Shown here in pieces: positions 53,294 through 62,059 of a DNA stretch of 64,000 nucleotides. This stretch comes from Chryseobacterium sp. W4I1 (GTDB lineage Bacteria > Bacteroidota > Bacteroidia > Flavobacteriales > Weeksellaceae), in assembly GCF_030816115.1 (NCBI RefSeq), contig NZ_JAUSXQ010000001.1:1984001-2048000 (forward strand), given 5' to 3'. Both the position numbers and the translations under genes were made by a program. The notes beneath the pieces are model-generated. The model saw only the letters and a list, made by a program, of their open reading frames with translations, had not been told where the DNA came from and searched no databases. The number at the start of each line of letters is the position of its first letter. The stretch's first letter is position 1.

Positions 53294-54199
53294 TTATTTT
53301 ACCAGATCCGGTTCGATCGGGTTATTATTTTTCTGAAGGGTTTCTTTTGTTCTCTTTTCCATTTCCTTGAAAACCTGGTTGGGATCTGAAAGTTCTTTTC
53401 CGTCTGAAGTTTTCATTTTGAATACCATTTTTGTATTGGAGTCTCCCCCACTTTTCATCATCATTTCTCTCATATTTTTGGTAGGATCGTTTACATAAGC
53501 TTTCCATACTTTTTTGTACTGATCTTTCGTGATCTCAAGTTCCTTCCCTCCCATACCTAATACTCTGATATTGTCCGGAAGCTGGGTTTCTTTTTCTTCA
53601 GCAGGAATCTGTATCGTTTTGTTTCCTATGAGTGTCATGATATGTGAACCCGTGTTGTCTTCTAATTTCACAATCAGTCCGGGAAGTCCATAAAATTTAT
53701 ACGGCCCATCCTGAAAAGGAATATCTGAGGAAAACCAAGCGATCCATTCTCTTCCGCCATAACTTGTTACTGCTTTCTGAGCATGGTATTCACCTATTTT
53801 CTGCTTGTCAGGAAGAATCTTCCACTCCGGTTTTTTATCTTCTTTTATTTTATACTTATCTGTACTGACATTGGTAAAAAGATAGGTTTTAAAATCCGGA
53901 TAGTCTTTAGTTACTTTATAGGAAACCTGGCCAGGGGCATCCCTCCTGTTGACACTGATGCTGCCGCTGCCGGTACTGATCTGCTTTTCCAGATCCGCCT
54001 TTGAAGTGGAATCTGCAACAAATTTATCGCGGCTGTAATAAGCTGATCCCTTTTTATTGATATCCAAAAGCATCATTTCCTTCTTCACCTCTTCTTTATT
54101 GTTGGAATCCGGAATGAATTTATATTCATAAAAAAATCTGTTGGTCTGGGCTCCTGTTACTATTCCCAGAAGCAGAAAAAATAAAATTTTTGTTTTCAT
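53294..54199 (-). CDS. GLPGLI family secreted protein
   Basis: The 301-residue protein has a signal peptide (MKTKILFFLLLGIVTG, AQ) and the family signature 'GPYKFYGLPGLIVKLEDNTG' with 'AVTSYGGREWIAWFSSDIPF'. GLPGLI proteins are common in Bacteroidetes; their role is unknown. It is the third gene of the BlaI-M56-GLPGLI operon, 60 nt after the M56 gene. Confidence 0.9.
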   Translation of the reverse strand: MKTKILFFLLLGIVTGAQTNRFFYEYKFIPDSNNKEEVKKEMMLLDINKKGSAYYSRDKFVADSTSKADLEKQISTGSGSISVNRRDAPGQVSYKVTKDYPDFKTYLFTNVSTDKYKIKEDKKPEWKILPDKQKIGEYHAQKAVTSYGGREWIAWFSSDIPFQDGPYKFYGLPGLIVKLEDNTGSHIMTLIGNKTIQIPAEEKETQLPDNIRVLGMGGKELEITKDQYKKVWKAYVNDPTKNMREMMMKSGGDSNTKMVFKMKTSDGKELSDPNQVFKEMEKRTKETLQKNNNPIEPDLVK

Positions 54200-54259
54200 C
54201 CTAATTTGAATTTAATAAAAAAGCTCTGTAAATATAGAATTAACAAAGCTTTTTGGTAC

Positions 54260-56296
54260 TTATTTTTTTGTCTGTATCCTTATTTCCCCACGTCTGATAT
54301 TTGCTCCATCCGTCTTATTAATGGTAATACTCGCAATACTTTCAGGATTTACTGCATCCATTTCACTTTTGGTGATCTGTTTTCCATCCAGGAAAATCTT
54401 AGTATCATCCCAGCCATTTACCTTAAACTTTTTTACTCCGTTTAAAGCAAGAGTTCCATTAGATTCTTTTTTAATGTAATCAGCCTGAAGTTCCATGGTT
54501 CTGTTTCCTGAAAATGGTTTATCAGAATTTGAACTTCTGAAGAAGTAGACATTTCCTTTGGCGCCTTCTGAAATTCCTTTTAATGCTTCCAACCTTGCTT
54601 TCTCACCCATTTTTCTTGCCTTCTCTCCTTGTATTCTAGCTCTTTCACCTGCTTTTCTGGCCTCCTCTCCGGCAACTCTGGCTGATTCCCCTTGTATCCT
54701 TCCTAATTCCCCGGCTTTAATAGCTTCGATTCGTGCAGTCTGGCCTTGTAATCCTGCTATTTTGGCCGCTTTCATTCCTTCAATTCTCGCCTTCTCTCCG
54801 GCTATTCTGGCTTCTTCTCCAATTGCCCTGGCTTTTTCGCTTAATTTCATGGCTTCTATGCCGGCTTTTTCAGCTTGTTTTCTGGCTGCTTTTTCAGCAC
54901 GGATAGCTTTCTTTGAAACTTTTGCATCTCTTGAATCCCAGCTTTGGTAAGCACCATCATTAAACCTTATTACTTTTACTTTCGCAGAATTGTAAGGCAT
55001 AGGAGGAGCCGGTGGGGCGTCAGGAAAATCAATATTCAGATTTGAAAGGTCAGGCATTTCTACGCCAAGGCTTTCAAGGTCTTTAGTTTTATTCTTCCAT
55101 TCATCAGATTTGAAAAAGTCATTCATCCTTTTTGCTTCCTCTTTTGAAATCGCTAAATCTCTCTTAAAATCACTGGAATTCGTAATTCTTCCTATTTCAC
55201 CTGAAAGTTCACCGATCTCATCAATTTTCAACTGAAATTCTTTGCTCTCCGGTTTTAACTTCTTTAAATCTTTACTTTTTTCTTCGATCTTTTTTCCAAG
55301 TTCAGCCAGTTCTTTTTCGCTGGCAGATTTTTTTAGAAATTTAGGTTCTATAGCTTCTGCTTTCTCAGGTTTTATGGTATCTCTTTTGATCTGGGAAACA
55401 GCTTCCTTGATTGCTATATTTGTTTCTTTAATTTCATTGTTCTTGGCATTTACCATGTAGGCAAAAGCTACTGAAAATACAACCGGAAGTGCAAAAATTC
55501 TCCGCGCATATCCGAATTTGGTTTTTGGTTTTTGTAACATTTTGAGTCGTTTTTTTAGATTTGAACTTAGAAACGGACTGGTGGCAGGCAACTGGTTTCC
55601 GGAAAAGTGGCTTGCTAAAAGCATCTGCGCAAATGCTTTGGTGTCCGATTGTTTGACGGCTTTTTTATCCGCCAGGTATTCGTGAATAAGGCTTATTTCT
55701 TTTTTAATGATATGAAAAAACGGATTGAACCAGAAAACAGAAGTAATAATTTCGATACCTATCTTATCGAAGGAATGTTTCTGCTCAATGTGAACCATTT
55801 CATGCTTTAAAATCTGTTCACCAACATCAGAATTCAGGGTGATGGTATTTTTCCAAAAAAGGTTTTTAAAGTATGAAAACGGAGCTTCTGTCAGGTCTGT
55901 ACGGTAAAAATTGATCCCGTCAAAACTTTCTTTTTGAAACTTCTTCTTAAGTCGTTGGATCTTTAGAATCCCAAAAATCAACTTTCCTAAAAAATAGAGA
56001 GAAACCAGTCCCAAAGCTGAAAAAATAATGCTAAAATAAATGTGGCCATTGTCTATGTTTTTTTCTGTATTAAAATTCTGTATCTTGTCAAGAAGCATAT
56101 ATAGGTCGCTATTTACTTCTATCGTAAAATCATCTATTCTGATCAGGGGCAGCAACAGTGATATCATCATCGCACCCAGCAGATAAAACCTGTTATAATG
56201 ATGAAATGTCTTGTCCTTTAAAGACAACTGATAATACAAAAACATTACACCGGAGCTTACAATTACTTTTCCAAAGTACAGAAATAGAGTTTCCAT
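54260..56296 (-). CDS. M56 family (BlaR1-like) metallopeptidase with a long heptad repeat
   Basis: The 678-residue membrane protein has N-terminal helices (residues about 5-22, 37-52, 88-112) and the zinc motif HEMVH (165-169), with the third ligand Glu in 'HEYLADKKAV' (residues 205-213). This is the BlaR1/MecR1-type cytoplasmic protease that cleaves a BlaI-type repressor. After a fourth helix (268-283) come a charged linker, a run of about 15 Ala/Glu/Lys/Arg-rich heptads (residues 466-574, such as 'GEKARIEGMKAAKIA'), and a TonB-plug-like tail ('DGKQITKSEMDAVNPESIAS'). The penicillin-binding sensor domain of true BlaR1 is absent. It lies 6 nt after the BlaI gene. Confidence 0.85.
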   Translation of the reverse strand: METLFLYFGKVIVSSGVMFLYYQLSLKDKTFHHYNRFYLLGAMMISLLLPLIRIDDFTIEVNSDLYMLLDKIQNFNTEKNIDNGHIYFSIIFSALGLVSLYFLGKLIFGILKIQRLKKKFQKESFDGINFYRTDLTEAPFSYFKNLFWKNTITLNSDVGEQILKHEMVHIEQKHSFDKIGIEIITSVFWFNPFFHIIKKEISLIHEYLADKKAVKQSDTKAFAQMLLASHFSGNQLPATSPFLSSNLKKRLKMLQKPKTKFGYARRIFALPVVFSVAFAYMVNAKNNEIKETNIAIKEAVSQIKRDTIKPEKAEAIEPKFLKKSASEKELAELGKKIEEKSKDLKKLKPESKEFQLKIDEIGELSGEIGRITNSSDFKRDLAISKEEAKRMNDFFKSDEWKNKTKDLESLGVEMPDLSNLNIDFPDAPPAPPMPYNSAKVKVIRFNDGAYQSWDSRDAKVSKKAIRAEKAARKQAEKAGIEAMKLSEKARAIGEEARIAGEKARIEGMKAAKIAGLQGQTARIEAIKAGELGRIQGESARVAGEEARKAGERARIQGEKARKMGEKARLEALKGISEGAKGNVYFFRSSNSDKPFSGNRTMELQADYIKKESNGTLALNGVKKFKVNGWDDTKIFLDGKQITKSEMDAVNPESIASITINKTDGANIRRGEIRIQTKK

Positions 56297-56302
56297 GGTC
56301 AG

Positions 56303-56668
56303 TTAGTTTTTCTTTTTAAGTTCGTTCAGAAGCATTTCAAGGTCTTCCACCGTCATTTCATTTTTCTCTACCAGAAAAGAAACTGCGCTTTTATAAGAAC
56401 CTTTGAAATAATTTTTCACAAGACTTTTCATTGTCTTCCCCGAATACTGCTCTTTGGTAACCAAAGGAAAATATTCGTGTTGTCTTCCGTATACATTATA
56501 ATCTACAAACTCTTTGTCTTTCAAGACTTTCAAAATAGTAGAAACCGTATTGGTATGTGGTTTTGGGTCTGGAAAGAGATCCAGAATGTCTTTCAGAAAT
56601 CCTTTTTCCAGTTTCCATACATACTGCATTACCTGTTCTTCCGCTTTTGTCAAATTCTGAATTTTCAT
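56303..56668 (-). CDS. BlaI/MecI/CopY family transcriptional repressor
   Basis: The protein is 121 residues from the ATG at 56668 ('MKIQNLTKAEEQVMQYVWKL'), with the winged helix 'HTNTVSTILKVLKDKEFVDY' and the C-terminal dimer region. BlaI-type repressors are cleaved by the partner M56 protease, which switches on the operon. An upstream ATG (56701) gives an extra 11 residues without the family pattern, so 56668 is preferred. It heads the operon with M56 and GLPGLI genes. Confidence 0.88.
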   Translation of the reverse strand: MKIQNLTKAEEQVMQYVWKLEKGFLKDILDLFPDPKPHTNTVSTILKVLKDKEFVDYNVYGRQHEYFPLVTKEQYSGKTMKSLVKNYFKGSYKSAVSFLVEKNEMTVEDLEMLLNELKKKN

Positions 56669-56712
56669 ATCCTTTTCCTTTATTACTTTAATGATATGCA
56701 AAATTTCATATC

Positions 56713-56738
56713 ACTAATAAATTAGTTATACAAATGTA
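56713..56738. promoter_or_regulatory. Putative BlaI operators
   Basis: TACAAATGTA (56729-56738) matches the BlaI/MecI core TACAnnTGTA. A second palindrome, ACTAAT-AA-ATTAGT (56713-56726), lies next to it, closer to the BlaI start. Together they could bind BlaI dimers and autoregulate the operon. Confidence 0.6.
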
Positions 56739-56995
56739 GAAATAAAATCGAACCAAACAACTATTTTTTTAGTGATAAAGGATTTAATGATTTAAATAAT
56801 TGAAAATCAATTACATAAATTTCATTAAAATATATTAAATTTTTAATGCACTTTAATTATTGTCTGTTTAATTGTCAGAAAAAGTAGTCTTTATGCTGTA
56901 AATTCTTAAAACTTGTTAATTTTTATTAAATAAAATTAAAATGAATTTGTTTAAAGTGAGAAAATATATTTATTTTAGTGCTTTAAAAATTTCTC

Positions 56996-57577
56996 ATGAA
57001 AAGATATAACTTATTGATTGTACTATTACTGCTTATTTTTAACGTTACTACGGCTCAAAAGAAGAACTCTCCCGCTGCGGATCTCAGCATTTTAAAGGAA
57101 ACCAAAACGAAGATTGAAAATACGGTTCCACTGGTGATCAAGCATCTGCAGGCTATTGCTGATAAAGAGGGCGACAATAATATCATTACGAACGGAAAGA
57201 CCGCTCTAGGAAAAGAATACGGAATTTTGGAATCTGAATGGTTCCTGTACAGAAATAATATGAAAAACTGTATCCTGAACAATTCTTCCAAGAAAGCTAA
57301 AAAATGTATGGATTATCATACGCAATACCTGAGAAATACATTCATCAACTACGGAAACTATATTTCAAACCTGACAAGAAAGAACGGATATCTTGGTGTG
57401 GATGGTGATATAAAATTCGATTTCAAACCAGCTGAGATTACAACAAAGCTTAGTGAAGCGTACCTTAATGCAAATGATGCTGCAGGAAGAATGAAAGGTG
57501 ACCAGAAAAAAGAGTTTTTGGGGCAGACCATGTCAGATGATAACAAACTTACTCCCTTCGGTCAGTTAGCTCAATAA
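56996..57577 (+). CDS. Secreted protein of unknown function
   Basis: The 193-residue product starts with a signal peptide (MKRYNLLIVLLLLIFNVTTA, cleavage before QKK). The mature part is predicted helical with several Lys/Asn-rich stretches. I do not recognise a family. It is single-gene, with its own terminator; the upstream gap from 56739 shows only AT-rich sequence. Confidence 0.72.
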   Translation: MKRYNLLIVLLLLIFNVTTAQKKNSPAADLSILKETKTKIENTVPLVIKHLQAIADKEGDNNIITNGKTALGKEYGILESEWFLYRNNMKNCILNNSSKKAKKCMDYHTQYLRNTFINYGNYISNLTRKNGYLGVDGDIKFDFKPAEITTKLSEAYLNANDAAGRMKGDQKKEFLGQTMSDDNKLTPFGQLAQ

Positions 57578-57600
57578 TATTTATAACCACAACATACTGA

Positions 57601-57632
57601 ATCCCGTTTTAAAAAACGGGATTTTTATTTTT
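57601..57632 (+). terminator. Terminator of the secreted protein gene
   Basis: ATCCCGTTTT pairs with AAAACGGGAT around AA, followed by TTTTATTTTT. Confidence 0.85.
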
Positions 57633-57640
57633 AGTCATTC

Positions 57641-58195
57641 TCATTCTAGATTCTGCTCAAATTCCTCACAGGTCCTTAAAATCGTATCCGGATGCTGGTC
57701 AAATTTACCCAGCTTTACAGTATAATAATTCTTGGTCAACTGTTCAAAATCGGGAAACTTTCTGTCTTTATTTTTCAGCTTAATAACAAGGCTGTGCTTT
57801 ATGGAGGTTGAATAACCGCCCCCTTCGGTCGGGACCTGAGATTTATAGGTGCTGATATCAAATCCTGATATGGTGTCCCACGGAATCTGGTTGTCGGGAG
57901 GGATTGTAAAGCTCCCTTCAAAATGCATAATGTCAACAAAATTTCTTCCGTAGCACAGCTTTATTCCGTCTGCTGATAAAATTATTTTTTGTTTTACATC
58001 CCAAATATAGCCTGATATGACTACCACAGGAAAAAACAGGGTTACTATGATCAGAAAAATAATAAATATCTTCCCGTCTTCTGCCAGAATTAACCATTTC
58101 ACCAGAAAAAATAATGGGACCGCTCCGAATATGAACAATAAAACGGAGTCGGTGATAACTGATTTTTTTCTTTCCGAAATGATAACATTTTCCAT
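57641..58195 (-). CDS. Small membrane protein with a PH-like domain
   Basis: The 184-residue protein has two N-terminal membrane helices (residues about 17-34 and 44-64) and a C-terminal soluble domain with an 'IILSADGIKLCYG' strand and 'IPWDTISGFDISTYKSQ', as in membrane-anchored PH-like (STM3941-type) proteins. Role unknown. It resembles the broken PH-like gene at 34925-35466 in general layout. Confidence 0.7.
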   Translation of the reverse strand: MENVIISERKKSVITDSVLLFIFGAVPLFFLVKWLILAEDGKIFIIFLIIVTLFFPVVVISGYIWDVKQKIILSADGIKLCYGRNFVDIMHFEGSFTIPPDNQIPWDTISGFDISTYKSQVPTEGGGYSTSIKHSLVIKLKNKDRKFPDFEQLTKNYYTVKLGKFDQHPDTILRTCEEFEQNLE

Positions 58196-58293
58196 CGGCC
58201 AGGAATTTTAGGATCAGAATAATATAAAATTTAACTTTAAATCTTTAAGTACTAAGTTAAGCTAAAAACTGTTATGCTATGTTGCCCGAAAAA

Positions 58294-58323
58294 AAAAGAG
58301 AACCACAGATGTGATTCTCTTTT
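58294..58323. terminator. Hairpin with poly-A/T flanks
   Basis: AAAAGAGAA pairs with TTCTCTTTT; an inner CACA/TGTG pair extends the stem around GA. It could end transcription from either side of the 58196-58651 gap. Confidence 0.65.
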
Positions 58324-58381
58324 AGTTGGGAATATACAATAAATTTCATCATACTATTCTGGATGAAAATCTTAAAAAACA

Positions 58382-58461
58382 AATGATCTCCGCCAGGAAA
58401 GCTGTTATGTATTAATCATAAAAACATTCGGGAAAAAGTAGAAAATGAGGCGGAGATCATT
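58382..58461. repeat. 13-bp perfect inverted repeat with a 54-nt loop
   Basis: AATGATCTCCGCC (58382-58394) and GGCGGAGATCATT (58449-58461) are exact reverse complements. No open reading frame of note lies in the loop. The rest of the 58196-58651 gap holds only the 58294 hairpin and AT-rich sequence, with no gene seen. Confidence 0.7.
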
Positions 58462-58651
58462 AAACATAAATAAACTCTACAACCAGTTACCTGATTGATT
58501 TGAGCGTTACAAAAGTAAGCTTCAGATCTGTTCCGGTAAAAAATATATTGTAGAATTAAATAAAACATTTTGTAGAAGTAATACTACTTTTGAAACAATA
58601 TCATGATTGATGGCTTGATCCGGTTTATGTCCATTTTCTGATTGCTACACC

Positions 58652-59098
58652 TTATTTCCACCAGTGATAGTAATTGTGAAGCCCATCATACTCAAATCCA
58701 CAACGCGGATACAAGGTATTTCCGATATCATTGCTTTTTTCTGTTTCAAGCATCAATCCACAGGCACCCGTTTCTTCACACCATTGCTTACTTCGGTCTA
58801 TAAGCCCTACGGAAATTCCTTTTCCTCTGTAATCCGGATGTACAAAAAGATCACTTAAAAGCCATTGTTTCTGCAGTCTGGTGTAGTGGAAAAGCTTATA
58901 AAGCTGTACAAAACCTATGGTTTTTCCATCAGTAAATGCCAGAAAAATATCAGACTCATTATTCAGAAATCTTTCTTTAAGGAATGTTTTCCCCTTTTCT
59001 ATATCAGATTCCTGACGGTAAAAAATGCGGTAAAGGTTGAAGAGTTCTGCAGTTTCATTCAGGTCTTCAAGGCCTGCTTTCTTAATTGTGTAATTCAT
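58652..59098 (-). CDS. GNAT family N-acetyltransferase
   Basis: The 148-residue protein has the GNAT acetyl-CoA motif 'VHPDYRGKGISVGLIDRSKQ' and 'YPRCGFEYDGLHNYYHW' at the end. It acetylates an unknown amine substrate. It is a single gene. Confidence 0.88.
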   Translation of the reverse strand: MNYTIKKAGLEDLNETAELFNLYRIFYRQESDIEKGKTFLKERFLNNESDIFLAFTDGKTIGFVQLYKLFHYTRLQKQWLLSDLFVHPDYRGKGISVGLIDRSKQWCEETGACGLMLETEKSNDIGNTLYPRCGFEYDGLHNYYHWWK

Positions 59099-59188
59099 TT
59101 CTGTAATTATTTTTAAATTAACAATGCAAAAGTATTTTGAAATAGGACTACATTTGTACTCCAGATATTAAACAACTGATAGTCCAGT

Positions 59189-59619
59189 ATGCTTCCGTTC
59201 AAACACATCATCAACATTGATAAAGAAAACAAAATTGCAGTTTACAGACAGATCGCGGTTTCTATTATTATGGCCATAAGAAACGGTGTGCTAAAACCGC
59301 GTTATCATCTTCCCGGAACCCGGGAACTTTCAAAAGCATTGGAAAAAAGATCTACCATCAACGCAGAGACTTTCTGGACGCTTTATTGAAAAACAGGTTG
59401 AGTCCATATATTTCTTATGTTCTGCCATCTGGTGGAATGGCTTTCTGGATCAGATTGTCACCTGAGTATCCTGTACGCCATTTAATAAAAATTCCACAGT
59501 TAAAAATTTTACGCACTGACGAAAAACTGAATGCTTTCCGGTTTGGTTTTGCTTCAATGGATGAGAAGGAATTAGAAATAACAGTAGATTTTTTAAAAAC
59601 AGCTTTGGATCGTTTCTGA
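59189..59619 (+). pseudogene. MocR/GntR-aminotransferase remnant with internal deletion
   Basis: The first part reads 'NKIAVYRQIAVSIIMAIRNG' and 'HLPGTRELSKALEKRSTINA', the GntR winged-helix start of a MocR-type regulator. The second, in another frame from 59386, reads 'LSPYISYVLPSGGMAFWIRL' to 'NAFRFGFASMDEKELEITVD', the C-terminal end of the aminotransferase domain. MocR proteins are about 470 residues; only about 140 remain, so most of the middle is deleted. Confidence 0.7.
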
Positions 59620-59716
59620 TGATCAATGGATTTTAAGTCAGTCAAAAAAATACAGCATGTTTCGGATTTTATATAAGCCTTAAGCTTCAGAAATTTGCAT
59701 TATAAAATGTAAAATA

Positions 59717-60430
59717 ATGAATAACATCATCCGGAGAATTGAACGTATAGACTGGCAAAACGTCACTGAAGCCCTGCATCAAAACGGATATGCCGTGATA
59801 CCCGGTTTCTTATCAGATAATGAATGCGAAGCATTAAAATCAGATTATGACAACGTGGACTTATACCGCAAAACGGTTGTTATGGCCCGCCACCGTTTTG
59901 GATTGGGTGAATATAAATACTTTAATTATCCCCTGCCAGATTTGATTCAAACAATAAGAACAAACATATATCCGCACCTCGTTCCTGTTGCCAATACGTG
60001 GTTTAAGGCACTTAGGATAGATATGGATTTTCCATTGGAGCATACGGCATTACTTCAGCAGTGCCATAACAACGGCCAGCGGAAAGCAACTCCTTTAATT
60101 TTAAAATATGGAAAGGGAGGTTTTAATACTTTACATCAGGATCTTTACGGAGATATTTACTTTCCAATTCAACTCGTTTTGATGTTAAATGAGCCCGAAA
60201 AAGATTTTACAGGCGGAGAATTTGTGCTTACCCAGCAGATTCCCAGAGCACAGTCCAAAGCTATTGTCCTTCATCCTAAGAAAGGTGATGCTTTGATTTT
60301 TACTACCAATTTTAAACCTGAAAAAGGAGCTAAAGGATATTACAGAGTAAATATGAAGCACGGTGTGAGTGAAGTAAAAGAAGGCAGCCGTTGTACATTG
60401 GGAATTATTTTTCATGATGCTGCCTCTTAA
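59717..60430 (+). CDS. 2-oxoglutarate and Fe(II)-dependent oxygenase
   Basis: The 237-residue protein has the double-stranded beta-helix iron site HQD (His 140, Asp 142) and distal His 215, with Arg 225 for 2-oxoglutarate ('MKHGVSEVKEGSRCTLGI'). The layout fits the prolyl-hydroxylase-like group. It is followed within 1 nt by an Ada-like zinc protein, so a DNA or protein repair role is possible but not shown. Confidence 0.85.
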   Translation: MNNIIRRIERIDWQNVTEALHQNGYAVIPGFLSDNECEALKSDYDNVDLYRKTVVMARHRFGLGEYKYFNYPLPDLIQTIRTNIYPHLVPVANTWFKALRIDMDFPLEHTALLQQCHNNGQRKATPLILKYGKGGFNTLHQDLYGDIYFPIQLVLMLNEPEKDFTGGEFVLTQQIPRAQSKAIVLHPKKGDALIFTTNFKPEKGAKGYYRVNMKHGVSEVKEGSRCTLGIIFHDAAS

Positions 60431-60431
60431 T

Positions 60432-60674
60432 ATGAAACTACATACTGAAATATCTGAAACTGCATTAAGAAGTGGAATCAGAGCCGGGGAAATTAATTTT
60501 GGAGGAAATAAAAAATTAAAAATCTACGGTCTGTTGAGCTGTTCTTCCGGCAAAAAAATGAAAAATGAAAACAGGATTTTCTTTACATCTGAAAAAGAAG
60601 CACTCCAAAATCATTACCGACCTTGTGGTCACTGTCTGAAGGCAGAATATAAGTTATGGAAAAATAAAAAATAA
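60432..60674 (+). CDS. Ada metal-binding domain-like protein
   Basis: The 80-residue protein has the second half of the Ada N-terminal zinc motif ('NHYRPCGHC', Cys 65 and 68) and a first Cys at residue 37 ('LLSCSSG'). The Ada site needs four cysteines; the second appears to be replaced by Lys 41, so metal binding is uncertain. The frame is also open back to 60414, but the ATG at 60432, right after the oxygenase stop, is preferred. Probably one operon with the oxygenase. Confidence 0.78.
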   Translation: MKLHTEISETALRSGIRAGEINFGGNKKLKIYGLLSCSSGKKMKNENRIFFTSEKEALQNHYRPCGHCLKAEYKLWKNKK

Positions 60675-60949
60675 GTTTCTATCCTTGATGAAATTGTTTC
60701 ATTCACTATTCCAACATTGAAATAGCATGCAGTTTTTTAATAAAATCTTTTATTTTTCTTGTAAAAATATAACTCTTGAGAATCTGACTATTACGGATTC
60801 CCACAAAACTTTTGAATATTTTGAACAAAAATCTCAATTTATCTTATTGAAAATTAACATAATAAAAAAAATTTGAAAATTATGAATTCCCGTAACTGTG
60901 AATAAAAAATTATATATACATTTACTGGACAATAAAAAAAATATTTATT

Positions 60950-61120
60950 ATGAAAAATCTTAAAAAATTATCAAAAACTGATTTAAAAGCTATTAAAGGA
61001 GGTAGAGACTTTTGTCAGCCTGGAGCAGGTGACGTTTGCGCACAATACGGATTAGAATGTGGATTTTGGTACACTTATCAAAATGGTGTATTACAAGAGT
61101 CCCATAATGCGTGTATGTAA
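60950..61120 (+). CDS. Double-glycine leader (bacteriocin-like) peptide precursor
   Basis: This 56-residue protein begins with a leader 'MKNLKKLSKTDLKAIKGG', the KxxxGG type found in bacteriocin-like precursors of Chryseobacterium and relatives. The 38-residue core follows the GG and has four Cys (residues 22, 30, 37, 55 of the precursor) plus aromatic and Gly residues ('CAQYGLECGFWYTYQNG'). Double-glycine leaders are cut by a peptidase-containing ABC transporter. No transporter, immunity or modification gene is nearby, so processing must come from elsewhere. The 275-nt gap before it holds only AT-rich sequence. Confidence 0.75.
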   Translation: MKNLKKLSKTDLKAIKGGRDFCQPGAGDVCAQYGLECGFWYTYQNGVLQESHNACM

Positions 61121-61196
61121 TTAATTTGATATGAATGCTTAAAGACCTAAAGTATCTCTTTTTTTTTCTATTTTTATAATAACTTAATGTTTACTC

Positions 61197-61997
61197 ATGA
61201 AACACTTATTATTTATCTTCATGTTTATATCGAATATAATATTAGCACAAAATATTACTTTCATTTATGAATTGAGATATAAGCCTAACCTAGAAAAAGA
61301 AATTAAAACAGAATATTATTATTTAGATGTCTTGGGAAGCCAATCTGCTTTTAGGTCAGAAAATGCCAGAGCTGCTGATTCCTTAATGCAGAAAAACGGA
61401 TTTTGGCAGAGTCGCAAACCAACTTTTGATCATATATATTCCTTTAAAAATTTTATAAGCAATAAAGTATATAAAAGTGTCACCCATCCTGCAATGTATG
61501 ATTTGTATTATGTTAATATTGAGGAAAAACTTGACTGGAAAATTTCTCCCGATAAAATGAAAATAGGAGAAATGGAATGTCAGAAAGCTTCTGTTCAATA
61601 TGGTGGGCGAAATTGGATCGCTTGGTTTGATCCAAATAATCCAATTCATGATGGACCATATATTTTTCATGGACTTCCTGGATTAATTGTAAAATTAAAC
61701 GATGATCAAGGTGATTTTGATTTTAACCTTATAAAAATTAAAAAGTCTGATAAAAACAATATGTTTTATCTTAGAAAGGGAAAAGAAATAAACTGGGATG
61801 CGTACATGAAATTACAAAGCGGCTATTATTCAGATCCATTTGCAGAAGTGAAGTCGAGGAATATAAAAACTAAAGTAGGAGATGAAAAAGGGAACCCAAT
61901 AAATGTAAGCTTCAAAGAACTTACTGCAAGTATTCAGAAACAAATGAAAGACCAAAACAACCCTATTGAGCTAAATCATAAGATAGATTACAAATAA
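61197..61997 (+). CDS. GLPGLI family secreted protein
   Basis: The 266-residue protein has a signal peptide (MKHLLFIFMFISNIILAQ) and the signature 'GPYIFHGLPGLIVKLNDDQG', with 'ASVQYGGRNWIAWFDPNNPI'. It is similar to the next gene and to the GLPGLI protein at 53294-54199. It starts 76 nt after the double-glycine peptide gene and ends in its own terminator. Function unknown. Confidence 0.9.
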   Translation: MKHLLFIFMFISNIILAQNITFIYELRYKPNLEKEIKTEYYYLDVLGSQSAFRSENARAADSLMQKNGFWQSRKPTFDHIYSFKNFISNKVYKSVTHPAMYDLYYVNIEEKLDWKISPDKMKIGEMECQKASVQYGGRNWIAWFDPNNPIHDGPYIFHGLPGLIVKLNDDQGDFDFNLIKIKKSDKNNMFYLRKGKEINWDAYMKLQSGYYSDPFAEVKSRNIKTKVGDEKGNPINVSFKELTASIQKQMKDQNNPIELNHKIDYK

Positions 61998-62024
61998 AGC
62001 ACCAATTAAGGTGCTTTTATTTTT
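61996..62024 (+). terminator. Terminator of the GLPGLI gene
   Basis: AAAGCACC pairs with GGTGCTTT around AATTAA, followed by TATTTTT. The stem begins within the stop codon. Confidence 0.8.
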
Positions 62025-62059
62025 CACTGAGTTTGTTGAACAAGATCTTAAATTTTACA

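Noticed and set aside
54575..54901. Repetitive DNA that might be a microsatellite or a separate gene on the + strand
   Set aside because: The periodicity is 21 bp and follows the heptads of the M56 protein on the minus strand; the + strand reading is a shadow.
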